A DNA stretch of 64,000 nt, taken from Chitinophagaceae bacterium. Lineage in GTDB: Bacteria > Bacteroidota > Bacteroidia > Chitinophagales > Chitinophagaceae. The notes under the pieces were generated by a model. The model had not been told where the DNA came from and did not search any database. It saw only the letters and a list, made by a program, of their open reading frames with translations. Positions 8,408-17,836 of the stretch are shown here, in pieces (the first letter of the stretch is position 1; every line of letters begins with the position of its first letter). The DNA lies in the NCBI GenBank assembly GCA_947455605.1, contig CANGOX010000006.1:1-64000 (forward strand), given 5' to 3'. The position numbers were made by a program, and so were the translations under genes.

Positions 8408-9506
8408 TAATCAACGCGTACACTGCAAAACTTGCCAACCAATGTTCACCGCCATAACTACCACTCACTACATTGGGTAAACTGGCATTCAGGTGTTTGA
8501 TGGCAGAACGGATCAGCAATGATTTTCGTTTATCACCAGCGGGTAAAAGTTGTGCGATCCCCTTCATACACCAGCTTCTGCTGAAACACAAACCATCCAG
8601 ATGAACGATCTGCAGATCTGTTCTGTCTGATACAACAGGAAGTTGTGTAAGATGTTGTAAAGATGTATTTGAGATCCAGTTATTGAACCAGGGAAGGAAT
8701 TGTTCTTTTGGTAAAACTTTCCGCATCAGGTCTGCTTCTTCTAATGAAGGCGAAAGAAAATCAGTACCATCGGGTTCCCAAACAGTAGGTGCATTTTTGT
8801 CTTTGCTGTATAACTGTTTGGCTGAACGTACGATAGCTTCTTCAAAAACCTTATTGCCCGCTGTTCTTGCATAATCCAAAGCAAACACCAACCCGAATGC
8901 GGTGTTCGGGTGTACACCTGTGCGGTTGGGATAGGTTTGTTTAGGCAGGTATTTCATCCAGATCTTAACAACGGTATCACAAAAAGGCTGTAATGCAGTA
9001 CGCCATTTAATGGCATCTGCATCGTTCCATGTTAAGAGTTCCTGCTGCAATTTTAATAACCATGCCCATCCATAGGTTCTCTCAAAACTTTTGGCCATTG
9101 CCCCATCAAAATATTTTATCTCCTGCGTAATATTTAAGGGATTGATATTTTTTGAGAGCGACTCCCGTATCTGTTTTGCTTCCGGCAGGTTACTAAAATC
9201 TTTTAATAAGCGAACCAGCATCCAATGTCCGTGAACACTGCTATGCCAGTCGAAACAACCATAAAAAGCAGGGTGTTGTTGGATAGGCGTTAATACCTGA
9301 TCACTATCGCTAAGGGCTGTATGATTGATCTTATTGGGATACTGTTGCTGCATACATTTTAACGGCAAAGAAGCCAGGTGTGAGGCACCGGCTATGGTAA
9401 GTGTAAATTTTGTACTGTCTTTGTTTACACTAAAAAGAGAAGGACTTTGCGAAAAGCTGTTGGTAATACTCAGAACTACAATACACAATAAGCAGGTACG
9501 TAACAT
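8400..9506 (-). CDS. DUF2891 family secreted protein
   Basis: This 368-residue protein has a signal peptide (hydrophobic run to SFSQ) and matches the DUF2891 family in content and length. Recognisable blocks are FYGCFDWHSSVHGHWML (about 80-96), FERTYGWAWLLKLQQEL, NRTGVHPNTAFGLVFALDYA, EPDGTDFLSPSLEEADLM and LDGLCFSRSWCMKGIA, rich in tryptophan, histidine and aspartate, suggestive of an alpha-barrel hydrolase-like fold as in some sugar-processing proteins (inference). The family function is unknown. It lies upstream of pnuC with a 67-base gap, so co-transcription is possible but not evident. Confidence 0.85.
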   Translation of the reverse strand: MLRTCLLCIVVLSITNSFSQSPSLFSVNKDSTKFTLTIAGASHLASLPLKCMQQQYPNKINHTALSDSDQVLTPIQQHPAFYGCFDWHSSVHGHWMLVRLLKDFSNLPEAKQIRESLSKNINPLNITQEIKYFDGAMAKSFERTYGWAWLLKLQQELLTWNDADAIKWRTALQPFCDTVVKIWMKYLPKQTYPNRTGVHPNTAFGLVFALDYARTAGNKVFEEAIVRSAKQLYSKDKNAPTVWEPDGTDFLSPSLEEADLMRKVLPKEQFLPWFNNWISNTSLQHLTQLPVVSDRTDLQIVHLDGLCFSRSWCMKGIAQLLPAGDKRKSLLIRSAIKHLNASLPNVVSGSYGGEHWLASFAVYALINE

Positions 9507-9554
9507 GGATCAAATTTTGATCAAGTTACAGAAACCACCGCGGCTTTCAAACTA

Positions 9555-11075
9555 TCAGTGAGAGTTGGTATTGTCAGAAAAAAGATAGACAGCACCATCT
9601 TCCATTGTTTGAACAGATATAAGTTTCTTGTGTTGTTTAATGAATTCGAGATTTACCAGGTCCGGATTCTCGCCATCAATTAACCATACCAGCCGGAAAG
9701 AAGGCTTTTGTAAAAGTATATCGATCTCAGACTGTATTTCTTTATGCGGAAGTGCCATTGCGTGTACACCACTTAGAAAATAAACAGCATCGTTTGAATT
9801 TGAATAAACAGGTCCGGAAAACAGGGTTTTATGTTTTTTTATATAATCCATGGTAGCAGAATGAACCCAGGGGTTTTCTGTATACCCGGGAATGCCTGCA
9901 TCCTGAATACCTTCCCAGGCTTCTGCATTTAAACGATATTGGTTGTATTGAAAACCGGTATAACAAAACAAGACAAGAGCTAAAATTGTATATCGTTTTA
10001 TGCTGTATGAATGCCGGATGCTCTTTACCAGCCAGCTGCTGCCAACCAATAGTAATGGAATGTACATGGGTGATAATAAACGACTGCTCAGACTTTCAAA
10101 TCTTGAAATTGTAGCGATCACGAGCATAAAGGATGCATACACCACAAAAAGACAAGCTATAATGGTTTCGTAAGCGGCAAAATACTGTTGCTGAAATGTA
10201 CGGTAAAATAATTGCCAGATGCCCAATAGCAGTACCAGGATAAATAGGATAGTGGCCAATATTTCATGCCCCTTTAAAAAAGGAAGCCAATCTGATAAAG
10301 TACCGCCAATCTGGTTCAGGTTATCCATCAAAGAACGGATCGCTTTTTCGCGTACACCTGTTGCATGTCCGGCAACCAGCGAATTTCTGATCAGGTTAGC
10401 GGCTACAAGCGAACAGCTGATCATAGTAAAAAACACCAACTGTTTTATTTTTTTGCCCATCCCCAGTTCGCCATCAAACAATAACAAAAATCCACCGGCA
10501 GCCAATAAAGTGATTCCGGCATAGCGTGTTACAAAAGCCATGGCCGCAATCGAAGCAACCAGTAAGAGCTGCAAATAACTTCGTGATCGAAAATAATTAC
10601 GGTAAGCCACCACAAATAACAGACTCAGAAAAATAAACAGGGTCTCAGACCAAAGCATGGAATACACTTCCAGTAAACAGGGACTGCAGGCCAGTGCCGC
10701 GAGTATCAATATTTTATAGAGCGAAGACCTGTTTTGATATCCCTCAATAATAATGCTTGTAAGAATGATCACCCCGCTGAATAATGCCGCATTGAGAACA
10801 GGAACCAACTGTAAAACCGTTAAACGGCTGATCCAGGAAAACAAAGCCAGAAAACAAGGATATCCCAATGGAAAATCAACGGTTGGTACACCATTGAAAT
10901 CAGTAAAAGAAAAATGCGATTGAATATTGATAGCCGTTGTCTGGTACATCACCGAATCAGGCGAAATGCCAATACCGCTGTGAAGCGTATAATAGTATAT
11001 AAAAAGACAGGCGGCAACCGAAGCAAGCAATGCATCCCAATGTTTGCTTAGAAAAATAGAAAAAGCCTGTTTCAT
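9555..11075 (-). CDS. GT39/ArnT-like multi-spanning membrane glycosyltransferase
   Basis: About eleven to twelve hydrophobic segments cover residues 10-400 of this 506-residue protein, followed by a soluble C-terminal domain of about 110 residues. The layout, with the first outer loop carrying ISPDSVMYQTTA and the later FPLGYPCFLALFSWI, is that of the GT-C family (PMT/ArnT-like) enzymes, which use lipid-linked sugars; the acidic residue in the first loop is the usual catalytic site. I chose the ATG at 11075 (MKQAFSIFLSKHW); an in-frame ATG at 11117 would add 14 residues. Its donor and target are unknown. It could be a hypothetical membrane protein only distantly related to known GT39 enzymes. 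Confidence 0.65.
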   Translation of the reverse strand: MKQAFSIFLSKHWDALLASVAACLFIYYYTLHSGIGISPDSVMYQTTAINIQSHFSFTDFNGVPTVDFPLGYPCFLALFSWISRLTVLQLVPVLNAALFSGVIILTSIIIEGYQNRSSLYKILILAALACSPCLLEVYSMLWSETLFIFLSLLFVVAYRNYFRSRSYLQLLLVASIAAMAFVTRYAGITLLAAGGFLLLFDGELGMGKKIKQLVFFTMISCSLVAANLIRNSLVAGHATGVREKAIRSLMDNLNQIGGTLSDWLPFLKGHEILATILFILVLLLGIWQLFYRTFQQQYFAAYETIIACLFVVYASFMLVIATISRFESLSSRLLSPMYIPLLLVGSSWLVKSIRHSYSIKRYTILALVLFCYTGFQYNQYRLNAEAWEGIQDAGIPGYTENPWVHSATMDYIKKHKTLFSGPVYSNSNDAVYFLSGVHAMALPHKEIQSEIDILLQKPSFRLVWLIDGENPDLVNLEFIKQHKKLISVQTMEDGAVYLFSDNTNSH

Positions 11076-11148
11076 ATAGCTGATAAGAAGATGAAAGCAA
11101 CTAAGGTAGTTCAACATTCAATCATTCCCGCGTTGCCGGATTCAATTT

Positions 11149-11676
11149 TCATTTCTGTTCTAACCCTTTTTCAACCAATTGTCTATGATGTTCCACATGG
11201 TATGCTGTGAAGTATAACATTTCTCGCAGGGTTAGCTTGCCCAGCAATGGGTGTGGTAAAACATATTGATCCAGTGCTTCTTCACTGTGTTTTTGTGTTA
11301 TGCGTGAGAGTTTGTTTACAAGGGTACTCAATTTTGTAAGCAGCAACTCTTTGTTGGCTGCCTCAATCACAGCCGGAATAAAACGACCGGAAGCCCTTCC
11401 ACCCTCCAGTAATTTGCTGTTATACTTTTCAATCAGTTGCTCATAGGTTTTAGAAGGGCGGTAGGCAGTTCCGAATTTCCATTTCAAAACAAATTTTGGT
11501 AGCCGCATAGCCATGTTTACAGGGCTTACCGATCTGATGATATGATCCAATTGTTGCCCGGCACTCCATTTATCCTCGGGGGCATAACAGAAGTTGGCAT
11601 CATTCATTTCACGGAGCCGGTCTATAAAATGTCCATGATAGGTGTGCAGTAATTCAGCGATCTGTTCTTTATTCAT
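11149..11676 (-). CDS. DinB family protein
   Basis: This 175-residue protein has the DinB/YfiT four-helix shape with the metal-binding histidine pattern: QQLDHIIRS near residue 45 and a late YHVEHHRQLVEKG. Members often bind a divalent metal and include thiol-dependent S-transferases of small thiols such as bacillithiol; many have no known role. I use the ATG at 11676 (MNKEQIAELL); the open frame extends upstream for 31 more residues that do not resemble the family. The previous gene on this strand, nfu, ends about 230 bases upstream with a terminator between, so DinB likely has its own promoter. Confidence 0.8.
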   Translation of the reverse strand: MNKEQIAELLHTYHGHFIDRLREMNDANFCYAPEDKWSAGQQLDHIIRSVSPVNMAMRLPKFVLKWKFGTAYRPSKTYEQLIEKYNSKLLEGGRASGRFIPAVIEAANKELLLTKLSTLVNKLSRITQKHSEEALDQYVLPHPLLGKLTLREMLYFTAYHVEHHRQLVEKGLEQK

Positions 11677-11852
11677 ATAGCAGGCTTGATGTATGGAAAG
11701 ATATAAAAAAGACTTCGCAAATGAAAACAACGAGAACGGGCTGAGCTGTTTTTTAAAGCTGCAAGACACTCATTTTCTTATGTCTTTCTCTTAACGGAAC
11801 TTCCTGATTTCAATAAGAGAGAAACGAAGAAAAAAGAGAAAGGAGTAAAACA

Positions 11853-11882
11853 AAAATGTCCCGCTATTAAACGGGACATTTT
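11853..11882 (-). terminator. Intrinsic terminator of nfu gene
   Basis: AAAATGTCCCG and CGGGACATTTT form an 11-base perfect stem with an eight-base loop, 22 bases after the nfu stop codon on the minus strand. A and T runs flank the GC core on both sides, so it can act in both directions. Confidence 0.9.
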
Positions 11883-11904
11883 ACTAATTCAACTCACAAC
11901 TATT

Positions 11905-12504
11905 TTATTCGGCCTCGGCCACTACTTCTTTTACCTCGGGAATCATCCGCTTCATCATTCCTTCAATACCCGCTTTTAAGGTGATCATGGAAGAAGGGCA
12001 ACCGCTGCAGCTTCCCTGTAACATTAGATTTACAACCCCTTCGTTATAGCTTTTAAATTGGATGGCACCACCATCCATTTCAACTGCAGGTTTTACATAA
12101 TTCTCAAGCAGTTCTTTTACACGTTTTACAATATCATCATCATCTGCACTTACCGTATTGCTGGCTTCCTGTTTTACTTTGGCTACTTCCTCATCATTTA
12201 CCACCATGCCACCATTCTCCAGGTAGTCTTTCAAAAAGGTTTTGATGGCAGGGATCACATCCTGCCAATCTTCTGTGTCGGAAGTTTTGGTAAGGGTAAC
12301 AAAATTGCTGGCAATGAATACACTCTTGATAAAAGGAAAACTAAACAATTCTTTTGCCAAAGGCGATGGACCAGAAAGGGTCTCGTCTGCAAAATCAATG
12401 CTCTTACCCGGGTACAATAATTTATTGGCCACGAACTTCATGGTTTCCGGGTTAGGTGTCATTTCGGTGTAGATGCTGATCACCGGGTTGCCTGTTTGTA
12501 TCAT
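11905..12504 (-). CDS. Nfu-type iron-sulfur cluster scaffold protein
   Basis: This 199-residue protein has the Nfu N-terminal domain (TEMTPNPETMKFVANKLL at about 13-30 and SFPFIKSVFIASNFVTLTK) and a NifU C-terminal domain with the cluster-binding pair in GSCSGCPSS (about 168-176) followed by TLKAGIEGMMKRMIPE. Nfu proteins carry [4Fe-4S] clusters to target enzymes in the cytoplasm. The two-domain layout is typical of Bacteroidota. I use the ATG at 12504 (MIQTGNPVI); a nine-residue upstream extension is possible. The pyruvate:ferredoxin oxidoreductase upstream on the same strand is a plausible client but has its own terminator. Confidence 0.93.
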   Translation of the reverse strand: MIQTGNPVISIYTEMTPNPETMKFVANKLLYPGKSIDFADETLSGPSPLAKELFSFPFIKSVFIASNFVTLTKTSDTEDWQDVIPAIKTFLKDYLENGGMVVNDEEVAKVKQEASNTVSADDDDIVKRVKELLENYVKPAVEMDGGAIQFKSYNEGVVNLMLQGSCSGCPSSMITLKAGIEGMMKRMIPEVKEVVAEAE

Positions 12505-12775
12505 AATGCGTTCTTTTATCTTCAGGCACAAAATTAATTAAAACCAGCCCAGAGCGGGGCCGCATGGGGTTAATCTGGCCTAAATCGACCCTATATTTTT
12601 CGGATATCGAAAATTCTGGCTAAAAATCAACCTGTTGTTGTATTTCTTTTTTGTAAAATGATACGGAAAACAAGGCTTTGCAGCAATAAGATCGACCCAA
12701 AAATCGTTTTATACTTACCGAACGGTTTCCTTTAGTTTCCTGCGAAAAATCATATATCTGGTGATTAAAGCCTTC

Positions 12776-12783
12776 TAACTTTG
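12776..12783 (+). promoter_or_regulatory. Bacteroidota-type -7 element for small ORF
   Basis: TAACTTTG matches the TAnnTTTG consensus of the main Bacteroidota sigma factor. It lies 42 bases before the ATG of the small ORF at 12826 and supports that ORF being expressed. No clear upstream TTG element is seen at ideal spacing. Confidence 0.6.
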
Positions 12784-12825
12784 CGGTAGAATTTATAACG
12801 AATAGATTCACAACAATCCAACTCT

Positions 12826-12993
12826 ATGAAAGGAAAATACATTTCCACCTCACTTATGCTGGCAGTGCTGGCCGGAGGAAAAGAAGAATCACTGCTACAT
12901 ATCAACGAAACCAAGGCCTCAACACAAGATCATCAATTGATCTGGGTAAAAAAAAGAGAATTGGCCCGTATCCCTAAAACGAAAGTGCAGTAG
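12826..12993 (+). CDS. Small protein of unknown function (55 aa)
   Basis: The predicted 55-residue product starts MKGKYISTSLMLAVLAGG and ends in a basic tail VKKRELARIPKTKVQ. A short hydrophobic stretch (about 9-17) is too weak for a confident membrane helix. I do not recognise it. Support for it being real: a TAACTTTG promoter element 42 bases upstream, an ATG start in an otherwise empty 660-base gap, and sense codon use like the neighbours. It stands alone between the divergently placed nfu and the end of nifJ, which runs towards it on the other strand. Confidence 0.5.
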   Translation: MKGKYISTSLMLAVLAGGKEESLLHINETKASTQDHQLIWVKKRELARIPKTKVQ

Positions 12994-13133
12994 TACTGCG
13001 TTAGATCTGATTACCGCTGTTTTTACCTTTTTGTTTCAATTGTACATTTCGCTTACCTGCGGGATCTGCCATCCATTTGCTGTTTACAGGCAATACGGCA
13101 AGTAAAAAATCATTCACCTTATTTACGCCAAAT

Positions 13134-13165
13134 AAAAAGGGGAACCTCTTGTGAGATTCCCCCTT
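13134..13165 (-). terminator. Intrinsic terminator of nifJ
   Basis: On the minus strand AAGGGGGAA and TTCCCCTT form a stem around TCTCACAAGAGG, followed by a T-rich run (TTTTTATT). It lies 21 bases after the nifJ stop. Confidence 0.85.
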
Positions 13166-13186
13166 ATGGGTTAGTACGCAATCGAT

Positions 13187-16100
13187 CTATAAGGCTTTTA
13201 ATGCCTGTATTCTGTCCCAGCGTTGCTTAATTCCATCATTAGCCTGTGCTAAGAATTCTGTTGCTTTATCTGGGTCATTGTTTTTAATGGTAGCGAAACG
13301 ATTCTCGTGATACATGAACTCATCCAGTGCAACAGAAGGTTCTTTGCTGTCTAACACAAATCGTTGTCCCTGTTCTTTCATCGGGTTAAAACGGAATAAA
13401 GGCCAGTAACCGGTTTTCACAGCCAGCTCTTGCTGGTCTAAACCATGGCACATATCATATCCGTGAGCAATACAGTGACTGTAAGCAATGATGATAGATG
13501 GTCCGGGATAGGCTTCTGCTTCCAGAATGGTTTTTAATGCGTGAACATCATTGGCACCCATGGCGATCTCTGCAACAAAGGCAGTTCCATGCGCAATGGC
13601 CTGCATGGCAAGATCTTTCTTGCCGGTTGTTTTTCCCTTGATAGAGAATTTGGCACTGGCACCAATGGGTGATGATTTGGATTTTTGTCCGCCGGTATTG
13701 GAATACACTTCTGTATCGAGTACCAGTATGTTCACGTTTTCGCCGGTTGACAATACATGATCCAATCCGCTGAAGCCGATATCATAAGCCCAGCCATCGC
13801 CACCCACGATCCACATGGATTTGTGTTCGAGGAATTCGGCTACCTGGTTTAATAAACGTGCTTCGGGCTTATTGATATTCTGTAAACGGTTTTTTAATTC
13901 GTTCACATTTTTACGTTGCTGGATCACTTCGGTTTCATTGGCTTCCACATTTCCTACGATCGCATCGGTCAGTTCCGCACCCACATCATCGCGCAATGTT
14001 TTCAGCAATGAGAGTCCGTAATTGCGTTTCATATCAGTTGCCAGTTTGATACCTAAACCAAACTCTGCATTATCCTCAAATAAGGAATTGGCCCAGGCCG
14101 GTCCGAGTCCCTGTGCATTTTTGCTCCATGGCGTGGTGGGCAGGTTACCGCCAAAGATGGAAGAACAACCGGTTGCATTGGCAACGATCATCCTGTCGCC
14201 AAACAATTGGGTCAGTAATTTCAGATAAGGTGTTTCACCACATCCGCTGCAGGCACCGGAGAACTCGAATAAAGGTTCCAGTAACTGAGAACCTTTTACA
14301 GTGCTGCGGTTAACCCTGGTTCTGTCAATATCAGGTAGACCAATAAAGAAATCCCAGTTTTGTTTTTCGGTTTCTTTCAAAGGTATTACATCATTCATGT
14401 TGATGGCTTTGTGGCCGGGTTGGGTCTTACTTTCGATAGGACAAACCTCAACACAAAGATTACAACCGGTACAATCTTCAACGGCTACCTGTAAAGTATA
14501 GGATTCGGTTTCTTTAAAGAACTCTTTACCGATCGGTGCCACATGTTTAAAGAAATCGGGTGCATCTTTCAGCAATTCGTTATCGTATACTTTCGGACGG
14601 ATAGCAGCGTGCGGACAAACAAAGAAACACTTACCACACTGAGAGCAAAGGCTTGGATCCCAAACGGGAACCTGTTCGGCAATATTTCTTTTTTCATAAC
14701 GGGTGGTGGCTGATGGATAAGCCCCATCTGCCGGAAATGCGCTAACCGGAAGGGTATCACCATCGCCTGCGATGATCTTAGCCAAAACCTGTTGTACAAA
14801 ATCAGGTGCATTACCTGAGATGGCCGGTTCAGATTCTTTGTTTCCGATAGTGAGTGAAGTATAATCAACCAATGACAGGTTCTCAAGTGTTTTATCAACC
14901 GCATCATAGTTTTTCTGCACCACTGCCTCACCTTTTCTGCCATAAGATTTCTTAATGGCTTTTTTGATATAGCTGATGGCTTCTTCTTTTGGCATCACAT
15001 TAGAGATGGCAAAGAAGCAGGTTTGTAAAATGGAATTGATGCGTGAACCCATGCCGGTTTCCTTGGCTACTTTGGAAGCATTGATCACATAGAGTTTCAA
15101 TTCTTTCTCTTTGATCTCTTCCTGGATATTGCGTGGCAGGTTATGCCAAACATCTTCAGTGGCAAAAGGTGCATTGAGTAAGAAAGTTGCACCATGTTGT
15201 GCATCTTTCAGGATATCGTATTTCTGTAAATACTGAAAGTGGTGACAGGCAACAAAATTAGCTTCATTGATCAGGTAGGTAGACATGATCGGTTTTTCGC
15301 TGAAACGCAGGTGCGATACCGTAAGAGAGCCTGATTTTTTTGAGTCGTAAACAAAATATCCCTGTACGTGGTTATTGGTTACATCACCAATAATTTTAAT
15401 GGTGTTCTTGTTGGCACTTACCGTACCATCGGCACCCAGGCCAAAGAACAGGCCACGGAAAAGGTGTTGGTCTTCCAGTGAAAAATGTTTATCGTACGCA
15501 AGGCTCTTATGGGTAACATCATCTTCAATACCAATACTGAAGCTGTTTTTAGGTTTGTCTTTTTTCAGTTCATCAAATACGGCTTTAACCATACCGGGAT
15601 TGAATTCTTTGGAAGCCAATCCATAACGGCCACCGATCACTGAAGGCATAGTGCCTTCCCATCCTGCATGCAATGCATTGATCACATCCATGTATAAAGG
15701 TTCACCGATTGCACCGGTTTCTTTGCAACGGTCCAGAACGGCAATATGTTTGACAGATTTTGGTAAAGCTCCTATAAAATGTTTTACAGAGAACGGACGA
15801 TACAGGTGTACATGGAGATAACCGGTTTTCTCACCATTCTTATTCAGGTAGTCAACGGTTTCCTGAACAGCACCTGAGCCTGAGCCCATGATGATGATCA
15901 CATTTTCTGCCTGGGGATGTCCATAATATTCAAACAGTTTATAAGCGCGGCCGGTAAGTTGCTCAAACTTCTGCATGGTAGACTCTACGATCTCGGGCAC
16001 TTTCCAGTGGTATTCGTTACAGGCCTCACGGCTTTGGAAATAAACATCCGGGTTTTGTGCAGTACCGCGGATATTAGGATTTTCAGGGTTTAAGGAACGG

Positions 16101-16765
16101 AGACGGTGACGGGCCACATCATTCACATCGATCATTTGTTTGATGATCTCGTCTGAGAGGATATCTGCTTCATTCAACTCGTGAGAAGTACGAAAGCCGT
16201 CAAAAATGTTTAGAAAAGGGATACTTGATCTTAAGGTAGCAGCGGTAGAGATCATAGCCATATCATGAGCCTGCTGAACACTATTGCCAAATAACATGGC
16301 AAAACCGGTAGAACGAACAGCCATCACATCACTATGATCACCAAAAATGGATAAAGCATGGGTAGCCAATGCCCTCGCCGCAATATGAAATACGGTAGGG
16401 GTTAACTCGCCCGCAATTTTGTACATATTCGGGATCATCAGTAATAATCCCTGTGAACAGGTGAAGGTAGAAGCGAGCGCGCCACCCTGTAAAGCACCGT
16501 GAATAGCACCTGCGGCACCGGCTTCACTCTGCATTTCTATGATCTTGGGTACTTCGCCGAAAATATTTTCTTTGAGATCGCTGCTCCACTCATCCGCAAA
16601 CTCGCCCATGGCAGAGGATGGGGTGATAGGATAAATAGCACACACTTCGCTTGTTTTGTAAGCGATGTAAACAGCTGCTTCATTGCCATCCATAATGGCC
16701 ACAGATGTGGCTTTTTTGGAAGCGGTTTCTGCCGCCTCCTTACCTTGTATCAGGGTTGTTTCCAT
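13187..16765 (-). CDS. nifJ: Pyruvate:ferredoxin (flavodoxin) oxidoreductase
   Basis: This 1192-residue single-chain enzyme converts pyruvate and CoA to acetyl-CoA and CO2, passing electrons to ferredoxin or flavodoxin in the cytoplasm. All parts of the family are in order: the pyrimidine-binding domain with VYIAYKTSEVCAIYPITPSS, the CoA-related middle domains, two [4Fe-4S] sites (CSQCGKCFFVCP and CTGCNLCVEVCP) around residues 680-760, and the thiamine diphosphate domain with FSGACSGCGETPYLKLL, NATGCSSIFGG and GGDGWAYDIGFSGLDHV. I start at METTLIQGKEAAE (ATG at 16765); the open frame extends 28 residues further without family resemblance. It is a lone gene with its own terminator. The enzyme is oxygen-sensitive in most organisms, so it suggests a facultative or micro-aerobic life. 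Confidence 0.97.
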   Translation of the reverse strand: METTLIQGKEAAETASKKATSVAIMDGNEAAVYIAYKTSEVCAIYPITPSSAMGEFADEWSSDLKENIFGEVPKIIEMQSEAGAAGAIHGALQGGALASTFTCSQGLLLMIPNMYKIAGELTPTVFHIAARALATHALSIFGDHSDVMAVRSTGFAMLFGNSVQQAHDMAMISTAATLRSSIPFLNIFDGFRTSHELNEADILSDEIIKQMIDVNDVARHRLRSLNPENPNIRGTAQNPDVYFQSREACNEYHWKVPEIVESTMQKFEQLTGRAYKLFEYYGHPQAENVIIIMGSGSGAVQETVDYLNKNGEKTGYLHVHLYRPFSVKHFIGALPKSVKHIAVLDRCKETGAIGEPLYMDVINALHAGWEGTMPSVIGGRYGLASKEFNPGMVKAVFDELKKDKPKNSFSIGIEDDVTHKSLAYDKHFSLEDQHLFRGLFFGLGADGTVSANKNTIKIIGDVTNNHVQGYFVYDSKKSGSLTVSHLRFSEKPIMSTYLINEANFVACHHFQYLQKYDILKDAQHGATFLLNAPFATEDVWHNLPRNIQEEIKEKELKLYVINASKVAKETGMGSRINSILQTCFFAISNVMPKEEAISYIKKAIKKSYGRKGEAVVQKNYDAVDKTLENLSLVDYTSLTIGNKESEPAISGNAPDFVQQVLAKIIAGDGDTLPVSAFPADGAYPSATTRYEKRNIAEQVPVWDPSLCSQCGKCFFVCPHAAIRPKVYDNELLKDAPDFFKHVAPIGKEFFKETESYTLQVAVEDCTGCNLCVEVCPIESKTQPGHKAINMNDVIPLKETEKQNWDFFIGLPDIDRTRVNRSTVKGSQLLEPLFEFSGACSGCGETPYLKLLTQLFGDRMIVANATGCSSIFGGNLPTTPWSKNAQGLGPAWANSLFEDNAEFGLGIKLATDMKRNYGLSLLKTLRDDVGAELTDAIVGNVEANETEVIQQRKNVNELKNRLQNINKPEARLLNQVAEFLEHKSMWIVGGDGWAYDIGFSGLDHVLSTGENVNILVLDTEVYSNTGGQKSKSSPIGASAKFSIKGKTTGKKDLAMQAIAHGTAFVAEIAMGANDVHALKTILEAEAYPGPSIIIAYSHCIAHGYDMCHGLDQQELAVKTGYWPLFRFNPMKEQGQRFVLDSKEPSVALDEFMYHENRFATIKNNDPDKATEFLAQANDGIKQRWDRIQALKAL

Positions 16766-16927
16766 AACTGGTAATTTAGTGTCAATTTTAAGGGTCCAAA
16801 TTAGCACCGTGCCTTGCGCTAAAACATGATTAAAATCAGCCATGGGCATGATTTATATACAGTAGGGCGGGGAGCCCGTTATATAACAAAAGCAGCATCG
16901 GTCTTATTTAGGGTTTTCACTATTAGG

Positions 16928-16946
16928 GATACTATATATAGGTATC
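16928..16946. promoter_or_regulatory. 19-bp palindrome before secreted NTF2-like gene
   Basis: GATACTATATATAGGTATC reads almost the same on both strands (one position off). It lies 22 bases before the ATG of the gene at 16969 and about 160 bases before nifJ on the other strand, so it could be an operator for either, or part of an AT-rich promoter. Confidence 0.4.
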
Positions 16947-16968
16947 ACAACGGCAAAAAGATCATATA

Positions 16969-17799
16969 ATGAGAAAAATACAATTGATGTTTCTGGTGGT
17001 CATTAGCCAGCTTTTGACCTCTTCTGCATTTTCACAAAAGACCATTAAAGGCCTGATCAATGCAGAAAAAGCTTTCGCCGCTTTTACCATGGCCCATACG
17101 ATCAAGGAGGGATTTATAAATTTTATGGATAGTACAGGTGTTGTTTTCAGACAAGGCAACGCCGTTAATGCAATAGAGGCTTTCCGGCAACAGAAAGCCG
17201 GTCCCGCTCTCTTAACTTGGGGGCCTTCTTTTGCCGTGATCAGCGCTTCGGGCGACATGGGTGTTACGGCAGGACCTTTTGAATTCAGAGAGAAAAGCAG
17301 GAATGACACGCCCGTGAATAAGGGAAGTTTTTCTTCTATCTGGAAGATCAATCCCAGGGGCGAATGGAAAAACCTGGCAGATCTTGGGGTTACTTATTAT
17401 AGTGTACCAGCACCGATAAAATCCGTTGAACAGCTAAGCTTGCCCAAAGGAGAGATCATTACGTTCAATTTTCAGGATGTTCTCCTGAACGACCATAAAC
17501 TGAATGAAGCCATACAGCAAAGAGATAAAGAAGCCTGGAAACCTTTTCTGGCCGCAGAAAGCCTTTTTCATATTGAAGGGCATACACCTTATAAAGGAGT
17601 GGAACAGATCAACGTTGGATTAAAAACAGTTCCGAACGGGGCGGTGTTGCAATCACTGAGCGGCGGCATGGCTTCTTCCAGAGATTTTGCTTACACGTAT
17701 GGAACCGTACTGGTTGGCGATAAAAAAGACAATTACCTGCGTGCCTGGATCTGTCGCAATGGTCGCTGGCAGGTGATCATGCAAACGATGAGGTGGTAA
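16969..17799 (+). CDS. Secreted protein with two NTF2-like (DUF4440-type) domains
   Basis: A signal peptide (about 1-22, ending SAFSQ) precedes two similar halves of about 120 residues. The first contains LINAEKAFAAFTMAHTIKEGF and GDMGVTAGPFEFRE, the second EAIQQRDKEAWKPFLAAES and YTYGTVLVG followed by YLRAWICRNGRWQVIMQT. This start, a helix with repeated Ala/Phe followed by a strand ending in a WKI or W-IC-NG-WQV phrase, is the pattern of SnoaL/DUF4440 proteins of the NTF2-like fold. Such proteins are small ligand-binding or enzyme-like domains of mostly unknown role. It stands alone, convergent with the antiporter gene downstream. Confidence 0.75.
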   Translation: MRKIQLMFLVVISQLLTSSAFSQKTIKGLINAEKAFAAFTMAHTIKEGFINFMDSTGVVFRQGNAVNAIEAFRQQKAGPALLTWGPSFAVISASGDMGVTAGPFEFREKSRNDTPVNKGSFSSIWKINPRGEWKNLADLGVTYYSVPAPIKSVEQLSLPKGEIITFNFQDVLLNDHKLNEAIQQRDKEAWKPFLAAESLFHIEGHTPYKGVEQINVGLKTVPNGAVLQSLSGGMASSRDFAYTYGTVLVGDKKDNYLRAWICRNGRWQVIMQTMRW

Positions 17800-17836
17800 T
17801 ACACATATTTGTATACTATAGCATTATCTTAGACTT

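Noticed and set aside
12620-12811. 63-aa ORF on the minus strand between nfu and the small ORF
   Set aside because: It overlaps the TAACTTTG promoter element and has no family resemblance.
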